A DNA stretch of 64,000 nt from Caldilineaceae bacterium (GCA_020846635.1 JADLDO010000039.1:1-64000), one strand, 5' to 3'. Counted from the first letter of the stretch, positions 1 through 9,702 are shown. Notes: a model not told the origin generated them from the sequence alone. A program made the numbers and translations.

Positions 1-1075
1 CAATGCGGTTGACGCGCACCTTGCGCCGCTTGCCCGATTGCTCCGTATAGAGCGGCTCCACCCCAAATTGGGTCACGGTGGGGCCGCTTTCCACATGCAC
101 CACGCGCACAGGCACGCCAAAATCAGAGAGCGTTCCCTCAATGGCAGCCTGCAACACATCGACATCGACGCTGCCATAATGACCGCTGTCCGGCGTGAGC
201 AGATCATAAGGGGGCAAGGTAGCAGGGCGCGGCGCAGGCTTGGGCGTGCGTCCATTGCGCTTGGCTGCGGGCTGGGAAGTAGGAGGGACAGCGGGCACAG
301 GCTGTGCAGGCGGCGTGCTGCGCCGCCGCCGCGGAGGGGTTGGAGCTACGTATGACTCGTCCTGATCATCCGCTTCTTCATCATATTGATCATCATGATC
401 TTCATACGCCGGCGCAGGTCGCACCTTGCGTACAGGCTGCGGTGTGACAAAATTAGCGGTGCGCGGCAGGGGCGTATGGGGCATGGGCTGGCGTTGGCTG
501 CGCGGGCGAGGCACGCTCCACACCGACCAATAGGCCATCATCCAACGTAAATAGCGCAAAAGATAAGCGGCGGGATAGATCAGCGGCGTATGCCGGATGA
601 TCAAAAAGAGACCGGCACCGCAGATCATACCCACCAGCACAGTCGCCACGCCTTGACCAAAGCCCGCGACCAGCAGCCCGCCGACGACCCAACCCACCAA
701 CCCACCGTTGCTGCCATCGGCCTTCATATTCCATTCAAAGAGGGGGTTATACCAGACAAACGCGCCTGCTTGCAGCCCCAGCAGCAGCAGTTCACCCCCC
801 AACAATGCCTCGATGCTCCAATACCCGGCCCGATCCCCAAGCACCAGCACACCACCGACCAGCATGAGGCTCAGAGCCACCAAAGGGGCCGTCCAGCCGG
901 TCATGCCCACCAGCCACGGTAAGCTCTCGGTGCTGCGTAGGGAAAGAAAGAGGATTGCGCCAACAATTGCCAGCGCCAGACCTACGAGTTGGATCGTAAA
1001 CTGATCCTGCCAGTTGAACTCCCAATCGGGAAGGGGCGGGGTACTGCGATTCATGCGGACTTCAGATTTTGCCAT
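1..1075 (-). CDS. ftsK: DNA translocase FtsK, N-terminal part (runs off window)
   Basis: This is the first 358 codons of an FtsK/SpoIIIE-type DNA translocase, which pumps chromosomal DNA through the division septum. I translated it by hand from ATG at 1075. Hydrophobic segments fill residues ~24-190, the usual FtsK membrane anchor. They are followed by a Pro/Arg-rich linker containing an acidic run (EDHDDQYDEEADDQDES) and then the start of the alpha domain (FGVPVRVVHVESGPTVTQFG). The motor (Walker A/B) and gamma domains lie beyond position 1. A purine-rich ribosome site (AGAAGAGG) sits about 8 bases upstream of the ATG. It follows the sensor-like gene by 37 bases on the same strand, so the two are probably cotranscribed. 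The family assignment is secure from the alpha-domain motif. Confidence 0.9.
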   Translation of the reverse strand, partial: MAKSEVRMNRSTPPLPDWEFNWQDQFTIQLVGLALAIVGAILFLSLRSTESLPWLVGMTGWTAPLVALSLMLVGGVLVLGDRAGYWSIEALLGGELLLLGLQAGAFVWYNPLFEWNMKADGSNGGLVGWVVGGLLVAGFGQGVATVLVGMICGAGLFLIIRHTPLIYPAAYLLRYLRWMMAYWSVWSVPRPRSQRQPMPHTPLPRTANFVTPQPVRKVRPAPAYEDHDDQYDEEADDQDESYVAPTPPRRRRSTPPAQPVPAVPPTSQPAAKRNGRTPKPAPRPATLPPYDLLTPDSGHYGSVDVDVLQAAIEGTLSDFGVPVRVVHVESGPTVTQFGVEPLYTEQSGKRRKVRVNRI

Positions 1076-1112
1076 CGTTCATACCTCTTCTGCCCAGCAA
1101 GGGGCAGCATCT

Positions 1113-3146
1113 CTAGGTAGAGCCGATGGTTTTCTCCCTTGCATGCGTCTCTGCAACCGGCTGTGGCCCGGCTGCGCTAGGGATCATCTCGGCCCGACCG
1201 TTGACTTCGACGCCGTTCGCTTGTTCCATCTCCGAAAGTACGCGTGCAACCTGACCAATGGCGACTCGCTGTTTGCGATAGAGGTCACTCTCGCTCATCG
1301 CCAAGCGGTCGGCGATCTCACGCACCTTGCGTCCCTGGATAAAGCGCATCTCTAGAATGTTATAGAGTAACCATTCTGGTGCGCTAAGATTTTGCTTGCC
1401 TTCGGGGCGTAGCTTTTCAATCGCCGTCTCCAAGACCAGGCGTAAGGCTTTGGTTGGATTACTGTCCACTTGATTCAGCACATCTCCCACCACCCGTAAC
1501 TGGACCAGCGGGCTACGGGTGAGTTTAGGACCACCCCAATAGTGGCTCAGTGCATCTTTGACCCACGCCTCGAACTCTGGGCTGTCCACAGGGCTGGGGT
1601 TGAGCAAGGCATTGGTAGCAGATGAGTTGCTCTCCAACGACAGATAAGGTGAGACGCTGCGCATCTGCTGAATGCGATCGATGTCGGGAATAATCTGCCG
1701 CAAGGCATCAAACACCCGTTGTTGCAGCATCCGGTCGAGCAAGACACGGGCGACCCGCTCCACCATCTGCTCCATCACCTCCACCTCGTCGCGACTGAGC
1801 AGTGGTGTCTCGGTGCGCGCCTTCACCCCCAAAATGCCAAGTACCTGCATCTCCCCATCGCTGTCGGGATCAACCAAAGGCCAAATCCAAAAACCAGCAT
1901 AGGAGAGGGGTTGGTAGGCAGGCGCTTCACCCCGTTCAATCGCCTGGCTCAGGGCCTCGCCCCAATCGTCTACGTGCACAACCTGGTCACGAGTCCCCGC
2001 GGGGCCGACCACGGCTTCCAGAATTAGATCCGTTCCGACCGTCGCCGCCACAAACCCAGAGGGCACACGCAGCAATTCACAGAGTGCCGCCAGGTTGTTT
2101 TCGAGGAATTGGCGGAGGTCACTGGTGGTCAACAACCGTCGATCCAGTTCGCGCAGCCACGCAATTTCATCGCGATCTTCCCGATAGACAAGACGATCCA
2201 CCATTGATTTCGTTACGCTGAGAATTAGCTGGCTGAGGACAACAACCCCGGTGATGACACTAAAGAGGATGATATCGCGCGGCAGTCCGAGCAGCCGCTC
2301 CACCCGCGGCAGTGTCAGCACCGCCAAAATCACACCGATCGCCACCAAAGGCCCGCGGAAAAAGAAGCGCAGGAGTCGATAGCGCACCACGCGATCCGGT
2401 GTCAATACGCCAAAATAGGCAACCGTATAGGCCATGACCACCAGCATCACCGCCACCGCGCAGTTGACCAGAATCGCCAGGAAAAGGACAAGCGCGCTCG
2501 ATTGGCCTTCCCCCGCCACCCGGCTAAAGCCGATCAAATAGGGGAAGATGCCGACGCCGGGGGCAATAAAGGCGAGCAGCAGATAGCCCATGCGCTGGCG
2601 GGTGCGGTCAGTTAGGCAGCGTTGGCGTGCCTTCCAGACGTTTGCCAGCGATAGATAAATGGCCGCCACAAAATAGGCGGCAAAGAGCCAAAAGTAGGGC
2701 CCGGCTTGGAGATAGCTGATGGGAGGCGCATAATGGACGGCTCCCACAATCCAATTGCTAAAGATGGCTGTTATCGCACTCACCACGGAGAGGATGATAC
2801 CCAGCAGCGCGAGCCAGCGCCGCCTGCCCATGCGATAATTGGTGGTACGCAGGACGGCGAGCGAAAAAAGATAATAGGCCGCAGGCAGCAGGGCAATCCC
2901 CAACCATTGAAAACGCAGCCAGCGATTAGCCGATGCCGCGCTCACCACCCGATCCAGCGCCACCTCGCTGGCAAACACGATGACCACACAGGCCAAGAGC
3001 AGCGCAAACCACTGCGCCACCGTATCGCGAAAGTTATAGGTCAGCGTATAGGCCAACAGCGAAAAGGCCAGAATCACCACGACCGATGACAGGGCGACAT
3101 TGGCAAAATCGAGAAGACTGGGTAACGCGCTAAACAGTTGTTGCAT
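1113..3146 (-). CDS. multi-TM sensor-like protein with GAF-like region and C-terminal HTH
   Basis: 677 aa. Residues ~15-320 hold about nine hydrophobic segments and resemble the N-terminal 7TM region of some histidine kinases plus extra helices. After VYREDRDEIAWLRELDRRL (~345) comes a GAF-like alpha/beta region (~360-500). The C-terminus (~590-645) has a helix-turn-helix-like stretch (REIADRLAMSESDLYRKQR). There is no H-box, HATPase, GGDEF or phosphatase domain, so it is not a kinase. A membrane-tethered regulator that senses a ligand and binds DNA or protein is my inference. It lies between a 266-aa membrane protein (57 bases upstream) and ftsK (37 bases downstream), all on the minus strand. 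The reading frame is secure; the function is unknown. Confidence 0.8.
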   Translation of the reverse strand: MQQLFSALPSLLDFANVALSSVVVILAFSLLAYTLTYNFRDTVAQWFALLLACVVIVFASEVALDRVVSAASANRWLRFQWLGIALLPAAYYLFSLAVLRTTNYRMGRRRWLALLGIILSVVSAITAIFSNWIVGAVHYAPPISYLQAGPYFWLFAAYFVAAIYLSLANVWKARQRCLTDRTRQRMGYLLLAFIAPGVGIFPYLIGFSRVAGEGQSSALVLFLAILVNCAVAVMLVVMAYTVAYFGVLTPDRVVRYRLLRFFFRGPLVAIGVILAVLTLPRVERLLGLPRDIILFSVITGVVVLSQLILSVTKSMVDRLVYREDRDEIAWLRELDRRLLTTSDLRQFLENNLAALCELLRVPSGFVAATVGTDLILEAVVGPAGTRDQVVHVDDWGEALSQAIERGEAPAYQPLSYAGFWIWPLVDPDSDGEMQVLGILGVKARTETPLLSRDEVEVMEQMVERVARVLLDRMLQQRVFDALRQIIPDIDRIQQMRSVSPYLSLESNSSATNALLNPSPVDSPEFEAWVKDALSHYWGGPKLTRSPLVQLRVVGDVLNQVDSNPTKALRLVLETAIEKLRPEGKQNLSAPEWLLYNILEMRFIQGRKVREIADRLAMSESDLYRKQRVAIGQVARVLSEMEQANGVEVNGRAEMIPSAAGPQPVAETHAREKTIGST

Positions 3147-3203
3147 GCGATAGAATCTAACCTGGCAAAAGTCTGACCTGAAAAAGTCTAGCTCGACAGA
3201 AAC

Positions 3204-4004
3204 CTAACTAACCCACTCGACCTGTTCATCGACGACCACCCACATCTTGCGCCGCTTCTGCAAGTCAAGCTTAAAGCCACCCCCAACCATCGGCGTGCGG
3301 CGAATGTGCAGCCGCAGTTCGGCGTCGTTGAGGGTGCTAAATTCAATGGGTTCCATTTCAATTAGAGGCCCTTCCGTCGGCGGGGCGGGCTCATCTGCTG
3401 TCAGCCACAGCGTCTCGCCTTCAAATCCCAAATCCCCTTCCACCTCGGCAGAATGGCCGCGGATGCGCAGGTGAGCAGATTGACCGTCGGCATTGGGTTC
3501 GAGATAGCGCCGTTGACCGAGCTTGTGCACCAAGACCGTACGCCGGATGCGGATCGTGTCAGGTTCTTGCGGATCGGCGCTGCCATAGTAACGTGCAAGG
3601 GCATAGGTAGGCCCAAAGGCGTTCTGCTGCCCCAACAGGCGCAGCAATTCCTCGCGCACGCCGCTCCATTGATAGCGCCATTCCTTCGTCTGAATCTGGT
3701 CGCCATATTCCAATAGCTCTAGCGTAGCTTCCGCGCCCAAACGGCTGATGATCGCCACGGGCGAAAGCCGGGTCGGATCTTGTTTGAGCCGCGCCAGCAG
3801 CACATTGGGGGTCGCCTCGGTATCATCCGGCATCAGAAAGGCGCGGCGCGTGCTCAAGCTAAAGAATATCCCCAGCAGCACACCCCCGGTCAACAATGCG
3901 ACCAGCGTCCATGCCACCGGGTCCATCGACTCGCCAATACGTTCCAATGAGGGCAGATTCAACCCACCGAACCACTCTTGTAATAACTCCAAAAAGTCCG
4001 ACAT
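3204..4004 (-). CDS. hypothetical membrane-anchored protein
   Basis: 266 aa, not recognised. There is one clear membrane segment at ~residues 29-48 (VAWTLVALLTGGVLLGIFF). A soluble part follows: a helical region with ELLRLLGQQNAFGPTYALARYYG, then a basic segment, then a beta-rich C-terminal half. That half has short alternating strands (HLRIRGHSAEVEGDLGF, ELRLHIRRTPMVGGGFKLDL) that look like a small beta-sandwich or barrel. No catalytic motif is visible. It is the first gene of the minus-strand group that continues into the sensor-like protein and ftsK. Codon use is like the neighbours. A role linked to the sensor or to the envelope is only suggested by position. Confidence 0.7.
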   Translation of the reverse strand: MSDFLELLQEWFGGLNLPSLERIGESMDPVAWTLVALLTGGVLLGIFFSLSTRRAFLMPDDTEATPNVLLARLKQDPTRLSPVAIISRLGAEATLELLEYGDQIQTKEWRYQWSGVREELLRLLGQQNAFGPTYALARYYGSADPQEPDTIRIRRTVLVHKLGQRRYLEPNADGQSAHLRIRGHSAEVEGDLGFEGETLWLTADEPAPPTEGPLIEMEPIEFSTLNDAELRLHIRRTPMVGGGFKLDLQKRRKMWVVVDEQVEWVS

Positions 4005-4360
4005 AGTTCAGATGATCGTAAGGTAGTGGGTAACGTACCCACAATGAAATCCCTAACCCCGCGAATATAGCTCCAACTCACAATTCTACCATACGCCTTG
4101 TGGTTGCGCCTTGCCGCCAATGCTAACATACCCTCACAACGCCACACTGCAATGCTGCACGCCAACCAGACGCAGCCATCTCAATTCACCTCCCTACACG
4201 CTCGCACCGTTTTCCACACCCTCTGGCTCCCCATTATAATTTGACACATCACATTGGGTCGCCACACCACCTGCCGCATCCGTCATGCACGCGGGAGATC
4301 AGTTATAATGGCAACGCCTGAACTTTTGCTCACACAAACGAAAGCAATTCTCAACACCTT
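4005..4360. promoter_or_regulatory. divergent intergenic region with candidate plus-strand promoters
   Basis: This 356-base gap separates two divergent operons. I see no convincing gene in it. On the plus strand two -10-like hexamers stand out. TATAAT at 4235-4240 has TTTCCA 18 bases upstream (4211-4216). TATAAT at 4304-4309 has only a weak -35. The second would give a leader of about 45 bases before ATG 4361. For the minus-strand operon TAGAAT, read on the minus strand near 4086-4091, is the best but weak candidate. No hairpin or operator palindrome was noticed. Confidence 0.35.
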
Positions 4361-5191
4361 ATGTCTGACTCGACTCCCGTTTTGCCCTTTCAACGCATCG
4401 CCCCACACCTTGCCGTGGGCGCACCACCCTCCGGCGAGTGGCATTCGCTCAACTCATTGCCCCTGATCATTCTGGTGGGCGTGACAGGGGTTGGCAAAAG
4501 CACTTTGCTCAACGAACTGATGCAGCAGGGAGCAGAGTATCTGCTGCTGCCCGACCGCCGCGACCTGACCGACCAGTTGATCATCAGCCATATGCAAGCC
4601 CTGGAGGGGCTGCCGCTTGCGCCAGTCACCGACCGCGGCCAACGCTTCGCCTATACGCGCCGCTATCGTGAACTGTATGCCGGTGGCATGGCGCACGCGC
4701 TGACGCAGCTCTGGATCAGCGACGATTCTCGCGCCAAGCTGCTGCTGTTTGATGGCCTGCGCGGGGCCAATGAAGTGGCCTACGCCGCCTCAGCCCTGCC
4801 CCAAGCCCGCTTTGTTATGCTTGACGCGCCCGATTGGGTACGTGTGCAGCGTCTCTTAAGCCGCGACGATACCTTCGACCGCATTGACGTGTCTACCCCT
4901 GGCGTGAGAGAAGCCGATAGCTTTGCCGCGCTAGGCTTGCCTGAAGCCGGTGCCCTCTTCAGCGCAACCGAAGAAGCAACCTTGCTGAGTTGGATACGCC
5001 GCGGCATTGTCACGGGCGACGAACTGCGCGCAAAGCTCCAGATTGTCATTGAGGAGCGCCGCAGCTATGATCCGGTGGAGACACTGGCCGCGCTGCGCAG
5101 CCATGCAGCGCGCGCCACTCTCTACATTGACACTGTAAGCCACGATCCCGCGGCTGTCGCCGCCCAGGTTCTCACTTGGCTCAATCGCTAG
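4361..5191 (+). CDS. P-loop NTPase
   Basis: 276 aa. A Walker A motif GVTGVGKST at ~residues 44-52 follows a short beta strand (LIILV), and a Walker-B-like strand (AKLLLFDGLRG) lies near ~128. The layout resembles small P-loop kinases or adenylate-kinase-like proteins: a nucleotide-binding core, a helical middle and a conserved ARFVMLDAPDWVRVQRLLSRDD segment that could be the lid region. The substrate cannot be told. The ATG at 4361 is the natural start. The gene ends 12 bases before the next ATG, so it is probably cotranscribed with the enolase-superfamily enzyme. No close family name comes to mind. Confidence 0.75.
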   Translation: MSDSTPVLPFQRIAPHLAVGAPPSGEWHSLNSLPLIILVGVTGVGKSTLLNELMQQGAEYLLLPDRRDLTDQLIISHMQALEGLPLAPVTDRGQRFAYTRRYRELYAGGMAHALTQLWISDDSRAKLLLFDGLRGANEVAYAASALPQARFVMLDAPDWVRVQRLLSRDDTFDRIDVSTPGVREADSFAALGLPEAGALFSATEEATLLSWIRRGIVTGDELRAKLQIVIEERRSYDPVETLAALRSHAARATLYIDTVSHDPAAVAAQVLTWLNR

Positions 5192-5202
5192 TTACTACTC
5201 TT

Positions 5203-6348
5203 ATGTCAAATTATTCATCGTTAATGATTGCCTCCATCGAAACCTATCTCTTTCACCTCCCCATGCATGGCGCGTTGCAATGGGGCAAGAGCAGCAGCTT
5301 TGACCGCGTCTCGCATGTGGCGGTGCGGGTCATCCTCAGCGATGGCAGCGAAGGCTGGGCCGAAGCGCCGCCGCGCCCGACCATCTATGGCGAAACCATC
5401 CACTCGATCCAGACGGTGATCAGCGACGAACTCTCGCCGCGTATCGCCGGGCTTCCCGTCTGGAGAGACGACGCACAAGCGGGCAGCCTGTGGAAAATGC
5501 CAGAGCTGCAGCGCATCCAAAGCCGCCTGCATGAGGTCAAGAACAATCACACCGCCAAAGCCGCCATCGACATGGCGCTGCACAGCGCGCTGGCGCAGCA
5601 CCGTGGGCTGTCCCTGCTCGACCACCTGCTTGATGGCGCGGCACGCCAGACCGACCGGCTGCGCGCCAGTTATATCCTGGGCATTGGCGACCGTGACACC
5701 GTCTTGAAGGAAGCGCGCCGCGTGGTGGATCAGGGAGTGCGTGTTCTCAAGGTAAAGGTAGGGCGCGCTTGGGATGAAGATATTGCGCGCATCCGCGAGC
5801 TACAAGCCGAGCTAGGATCAAGCGTAGATCTCTACGCGGATGCCAACGAATGTCTGGAGGCCCCCAACGCCGCAGCACAACTCGACCAGTTGGCGAGCCT
5901 GGGGCTGCATTACTGCGAGGAGCCACTGCCTGTCGAGCAGCTTGCGGCGCGAGCCAGCCTCCGTTCAGGCCAACATCTGCCGCTCATCGCCGACGACAGC
6001 ACCTTCACACTGCGCGATCTCCAGCGCGAATTGGCCTTTGATACCTTTGACGTTCTCAACATCAAAACCGCGCGCACCGGCTTCACCGAATCTGCCGCCA
6101 TGCTGGCCCTTGCCCGCAGCGCAGGCAAAGGTGTCATGATCGGTTCACAGGCCAGCGCCGGGTTGGGCACGCTCCACGCCGCGCTCTTTGCGACACTCCC
6201 CGGCATCGCGCACCCTTCCGAACTGAGCTTTCCGCTCAAATTGCGCCGGGATATCCTTGACCGGCCCTTGCCCATCGCAGACGGTTATTTGAGGGTGAAC
6301 GATCTTCTGAAGGCCCGTCTTGATCCTGCTGTACTGGTTGCCCTGTAA
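5203..6348 (+). CDS. enolase-superfamily enzyme (muconate cycloisomerase / dipeptide epimerase type)
   Basis: 381 aa from ATG 5203. An upstream TTG at 5176 and an ATG at 5224 are also possible; 5224 best fits the usual family start (MIASIETYLF), but no start has a strong ribosome site. The N-terminal capping domain precedes a modified TIM barrel with the muconate-lactonising-enzyme subgroup residues: KVK (K183/K185), metal ligands in DAN (D213), EEP (E239) and ADD (D264), and a second lysine in NIKTARTG (K288). These abstract and return the alpha-proton of a carboxylate substrate. Candidate reactions are dipeptide epimerisation, cycloisomerisation or o-succinylbenzoate synthesis. No menaquinone or aromatic genes lie nearby, so the substrate is open. 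Confidence 0.85.
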   Translation: MSNYSSLMIASIETYLFHLPMHGALQWGKSSSFDRVSHVAVRVILSDGSEGWAEAPPRPTIYGETIHSIQTVISDELSPRIAGLPVWRDDAQAGSLWKMPELQRIQSRLHEVKNNHTAKAAIDMALHSALAQHRGLSLLDHLLDGAARQTDRLRASYILGIGDRDTVLKEARRVVDQGVRVLKVKVGRAWDEDIARIRELQAELGSSVDLYADANECLEAPNAAAQLDQLASLGLHYCEEPLPVEQLAARASLRSGQHLPLIADDSTFTLRDLQRELAFDTFDVLNIKTARTGFTESAAMLALARSAGKGVMIGSQASAGLGTLHAALFATLPGIAHPSELSFPLKLRRDILDRPLPIADGYLRVNDLLKARLDPAVLVAL

Positions 6349-6382
6349 GTGGGTCTAGGGCATCTTTTCGAAAGGAACAACC

Positions 6383-7438
6383 GTGTCCGCATCCGCGCCC
6401 GTGTCAACCTCCGGCCCAGCCGCCATCAGCGGGCCGCTCACCATCGCCGATCTTTTAGACCGCACCTTTCGCGCTTTGCGTGCGCGTTTTGGTGTGTTGA
6501 TGCTTTCGGCAGCCATCGTCATGGTTCCGGTGGGTGTGGTGACGGCATTGCTCACCGGGCGCTTTCTGACCGGCTACTTTGACCTTCTCGAGTTCACCCT
6601 TGCCACGCCGGAGAGCGCCGATCTGGTTTTCGAAGAGTTCTTTGGCGATTTCCTGGGCTATTTCGGCGCGATCTTGCTACTCAGTCTTTTCAGCATCCTG
6701 GGCTCAACCGTGGTCAATCTCATGACCATTTATCATATTGACCGCTTTCTACATGGTGAGACCTCTACCGTGGGCGACGGCTTGCGCGTGGCATTGCGCC
6801 GGCTCTTGCCCATGATCGGGATGCAGATTGTGCAATTCTTGATCATCGGCTTGGTGACAGCGGTGGTGCTCATCGCCATTGGCCTTATCTTTTTTGCCAT
6901 CGCCCTACTCTTCGGCGGCCTCTTCAGCATGCTCGATAGTGGCAACGACGTTCCCAGCGTGCTCCTAATCATCGGCATTGTCCTGGTCGTCCTGGTCGGC
7001 TATGTGCTGATGATTGTGCTGATGCTGGCCCCGGCTGCTTTTTATATGGCGCGCTGGCTGGCTGCTGGCCCCAGCTTGCTCATCGAGCGACTAGGGCCGA
7101 TCCAGTCGCTGCGGCGCAGTTGGGAGCTCACGCGCGGGCGGCTGTGGCGTGGGGTGCTCTATGTCGTGCTGCTGGCAATTTTCAGCGGATTGGTGATCAG
7201 CCTGCCGCTGATCGTGACACAGCAGATCGCCATCATCGCATTTCCCACGCAGTTGGCCCTGATTACGATCATCTCCACGATGGCGGGCTACCTTCTCAAC
7301 CTGTTCTATCAGCCTTTCTATGCGACCGGCGTTGTCATGTATTACTACGACCTGCGCGTGCGTGCCGAAGCCTATGATGTGACGCTGCGTGTCGCGGCGT
7401 TGGAAGCTGAGTTGACCCCCGATGCTCCACCGGCGTAA
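6383..7438 (+). CDS. multi-pass membrane protein (operon partner of DUF4129/MoxR)
   Basis: 351 aa starting at GTG 6383 with AAAGGA 6 bases upstream. After a Ser/Pro-rich tail comes LTIADLLDRTFRALRARFG, the usual opening of the membrane domain seen with glycerophosphodiesterases and related DUFs. Six or more hydrophobic segments follow. The motif SLRRSWELTRGRLWRG at ~residues 241-256 is typical of this family, between two membrane segments. The stop at 7438 overlaps the start of the next gene (7422), indicating translational coupling. It opens the block membrane protein - DUF4129 - DUF4350 - MoxR. A role in envelope assembly is inferred from that company. The N-terminal TM-domain family is clear; the biochemical role is not. 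Confidence 0.75.
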   Translation: MSASAPVSTSGPAAISGPLTIADLLDRTFRALRARFGVLMLSAAIVMVPVGVVTALLTGRFLTGYFDLLEFTLATPESADLVFEEFFGDFLGYFGAILLLSLFSILGSTVVNLMTIYHIDRFLHGETSTVGDGLRVALRRLLPMIGMQIVQFLIIGLVTAVVLIAIGLIFFAIALLFGGLFSMLDSGNDVPSVLLIIGIVLVVLVGYVLMIVLMLAPAAFYMARWLAAGPSLLIERLGPIQSLRRSWELTRGRLWRGVLYVVLLAIFSGLVISLPLIVTQQIAIIAFPTQLALITIISTMAGYLLNLFYQPFYATGVVMYYYDLRVRAEAYDVTLRVAALEAELTPDAPPA

Positions 7439-8480
7439 GTACAGCGTTTCCCGTCTATCGCACAGCAGCTTATTGCTCTCCCTTTGCCTGGTGCTTATCC
7501 TCCTGCTGATCGCCGCGCCACTGCGCGCTCAATCATCTCCACGCACACTTTCATTGGCAGAGTACCGGGCGGAATTGGCAGCAGCCATCACACAGCTAGA
7601 AGCAGCCTCCGAAACCAATGTAGAACCGCTCATTGAGCAGCTACAGCAGTATTTCACCACGATTCAGACCGTAACGCTCCCCTCTGGTGAGCAGGTACAG
7701 ATCACCTCTGTGCTGGACGATCTGCCCGCGGATACAGGCGCAGCATTGACTCCTCTCGATAGAACGCCACAAACGATTGCATTAGCGCGCCTGCGCGGGG
7801 CAGTCGCCCAAATCGACGCTTCCAGCCATGATGAGACCACGGCGCGTCTGGCAGTCCTGGCAGAAGTCTTGGCGCGTCCTGAATTTAATAGACCCATCAG
7901 CCTGTGGGAGCGCTTTTTGCAGTGGCTGGAGAATCTCTTTCATGCGCTACTCCCAGAGTCTCAGCCCAACAATGGCACGACCTGGCTCTCGCTCTTGCTA
8001 CGCCTGCTGCCCTGGCTCATTACCATCCTGATTGTCGCCACGGTGATCTGGCTGTTGAGCTACTGGCTCCAGCGTCTACTGCGCTCCTTTGTGACGGATG
8101 ACCGCGTGACGCCCACACCTGGTGACGACGACCTTCCACGCAGCGCGACAGAAGCGCGCCAACAGGCACGCGCTGCCGCCCAATCGGGACTCTACCGCGA
8201 TGCAGTGCGCCGCCTCTATTTAGCCGCGCTCTTACAGTTGGCCGAGTATGACCTCATCCCCTATGAACAGAGCCTGACCAACCGCGAAGTGCTGATCCGT
8301 CTCCCCAACGATTCGCCCATCCGTCCCCATCTCGAGCCGGTGATCGCCACCTTTGACGAAGTTTGGTATGGCATACATGAGCCGGATGGGGCAACCTTTG
8401 CAGCCTATGAGCAGGAGATCGACACGCTGGCAGCGGTGGCGCAGCGCGCTACGGTGAATCCAACCAAAGGAGAGGTATAG
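7422..8480 (+). CDS. DUF4129 domain protein
   Basis: 352 aa. An N-terminal signal/anchor (residues ~15-36, ending APLRAQ) precedes an extracytoplasmic helical region. A second membrane segment follows (LLPWLITILIVATVIWLLSYW, ~192-212), then a cytoplasmic DUF4129 domain. Its hallmarks are SGLYRDAVRRLYLAALLQLAEYDLIPYEQSLTNREVL and a conserved FDEVWYGIHEPDGATFAAYE near the C-terminus. DUF4129 proteins regularly sit beside MoxR ATPases and DUF58 proteins; a transglutaminase or envelope link is known for some. Its start overlaps the previous gene by 17 bases, and its stop codon shares one base with the GTG of the next (TAGTG). Confidence 0.85.
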   Translation: MLHRRKYSVSRLSHSSLLLSLCLVLILLLIAAPLRAQSSPRTLSLAEYRAELAAAITQLEAASETNVEPLIEQLQQYFTTIQTVTLPSGEQVQITSVLDDLPADTGAALTPLDRTPQTIALARLRGAVAQIDASSHDETTARLAVLAEVLARPEFNRPISLWERFLQWLENLFHALLPESQPNNGTTWLSLLLRLLPWLITILIVATVIWLLSYWLQRLLRSFVTDDRVTPTPGDDDLPRSATEARQQARAAAQSGLYRDAVRRLYLAALLQLAEYDLIPYEQSLTNREVLIRLPNDSPIRPHLEPVIATFDEVWYGIHEPDGATFAAYEQEIDTLAAVAQRATVNPTKGEV

Positions 8481-9700
8481 TGCGCCCGACCTTTGGCCTG
8501 CCCCGCTCGCAGGTGATTACCGGCTTACTGCTGGCTGCTATCCTCGTTGTCATGGCCGTGTTGCAAGGCCAACCGCAAAGGGTAGAACCCTATGACCCCG
8601 CCGATCCTAGCAGCACCGGGTTGTGCGCGCTGGTTCTGTGGCTGGAGGAGTTGGGCTATCCTGTCACCCTCAATATCCCGCGCACAGGTCTACCCACCGG
8701 CTCTGGTCTGCTCTGGGTGCATCCTAGCTCGACACGCGATCCTGATTTTTATTCCAGGGCCGATGCAGCCTTAACCAGCTCCTGGGTGCGGCGTGGAGGC
8801 ACGCTGGTTCTCGTCGGCCCGCTTGACGGCTTTACAGCGCTGGCAACAGAATTTCAAGTCGAGCAAATCGAAACTTTGTCCGGCATGGTTTCAGGAGTAC
8901 ACCCGGTGCAGCCACTGCTCCCCAACACGCCGGGTGACTGGGAGTCGTTTTTCGCATCGCACAGCCTGCGCTTCATGGATGAGCGCGCCTTTGTACCCAT
9001 TCTGGCCCAATCAACCGGCGAACCCGTGGTCGCGCTGCAATTCGTTGGCGATGGGGTCGTCTGGCATCTAACAGAGGACTTCGCGCTGACCAACCTCAAC
9101 CTACGCGATGAGCGCATCGCCTCGCTGCTCCCCGCCATCCTGCGTACGGTCCCTGCCGGCGCGCCGGTGATCTTCAGCACGCATCACCTGGCAAGCCACA
9201 ACCAGGCAAACGGTGATGCAGGCACTGTCAGGACCCTCCAGGATTGGCTGTACACCACGCCTTTTGGACAAGGGCTGTTGGTGACCATGATTGCCATCTT
9301 CATCTACCTCTTGTTACAAGGACGCAGGCTTGGCCCCCCACTCCCTGGCCCTACAGGCACACGCCCGCGCGAAGCAGCCGAGTATGTCACAGCGCTGGCT
9401 GGCTTGCAGCGGCGTATGCGCCAGCCACAGCTTGTCGCTGACCATCACCGCCAGCGGCTAAAGAGCCGGGTGGGTCGAATCGCCCAGATTCCCGCCGATC
9501 TGCCTGATGCCGAGTGGTTGGCACAACTCCGCCGCGCCGAGATTCTTTCACCTACGCTCTTGTCCGAGGTGGCAGAGCTTCTCACTGCCTATGCTGACCC
9601 CATTCAGGTTAATGACGAAGCCCGCCTGATCCAGCTTGTTCAAGCTACCGATGCTCTGTTGGCCTCCCTGCCACGGAGCCAAACGCAACTTGTGAGGTAA
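8480..9700 (+). CDS. DUF4350 domain protein
   Basis: 406 aa from GTG 8480, which overlaps the preceding stop by one base. A membrane segment near the N-terminus ([19 protein letters not shown]) precedes the DUF4350 fold: [20 protein letters not shown], then a Rossmann-like region with [10 protein letters not shown] second membrane segment ([21 protein letters not shown], ~residues 271-290) is followed by a helical cytoplasmic tail. DUF4350 is a known companion of MoxR/DUF4129 clusters and is thought to sense or process something at the membrane; no enzymatic role is established. It is separated by 2 bases from moxR. Confidence 0.85.
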   Translation: MRPTFGLPRSQVITGLLLAAILVVMAVLQGQPQRVEPYDPADPSSTGLCALVLWLEELGYPVTLNIPRTGLPTGSGLLWVHPSSTRDPDFYSRADAALTSSWVRRGGTLVLVGPLDGFTALATEFQVEQIETLSGMVSGVHPVQPLLPNTPGDWESFFASHSLRFMDERAFVPILAQSTGEPVVALQFVGDGVVWHLTEDFALTNLNLRDERIASLLPAILRTVPAGAPVIFSTHHLASHNQANGDAGTVRTLQDWLYTTPFGQGLLVTMIAIFIYLLLQGRRLGPPLPGPTGTRPREAAEYVTALAGLQRRMRQPQLVADHHRQRLKSRVGRIAQIPADLPDAEWLAQLRRAEILSPTLLSEVAELLTAYADPIQVNDEARLIQLVQATDALLASLPRSQTQLVR

Positions 9701-9702
9701 AC

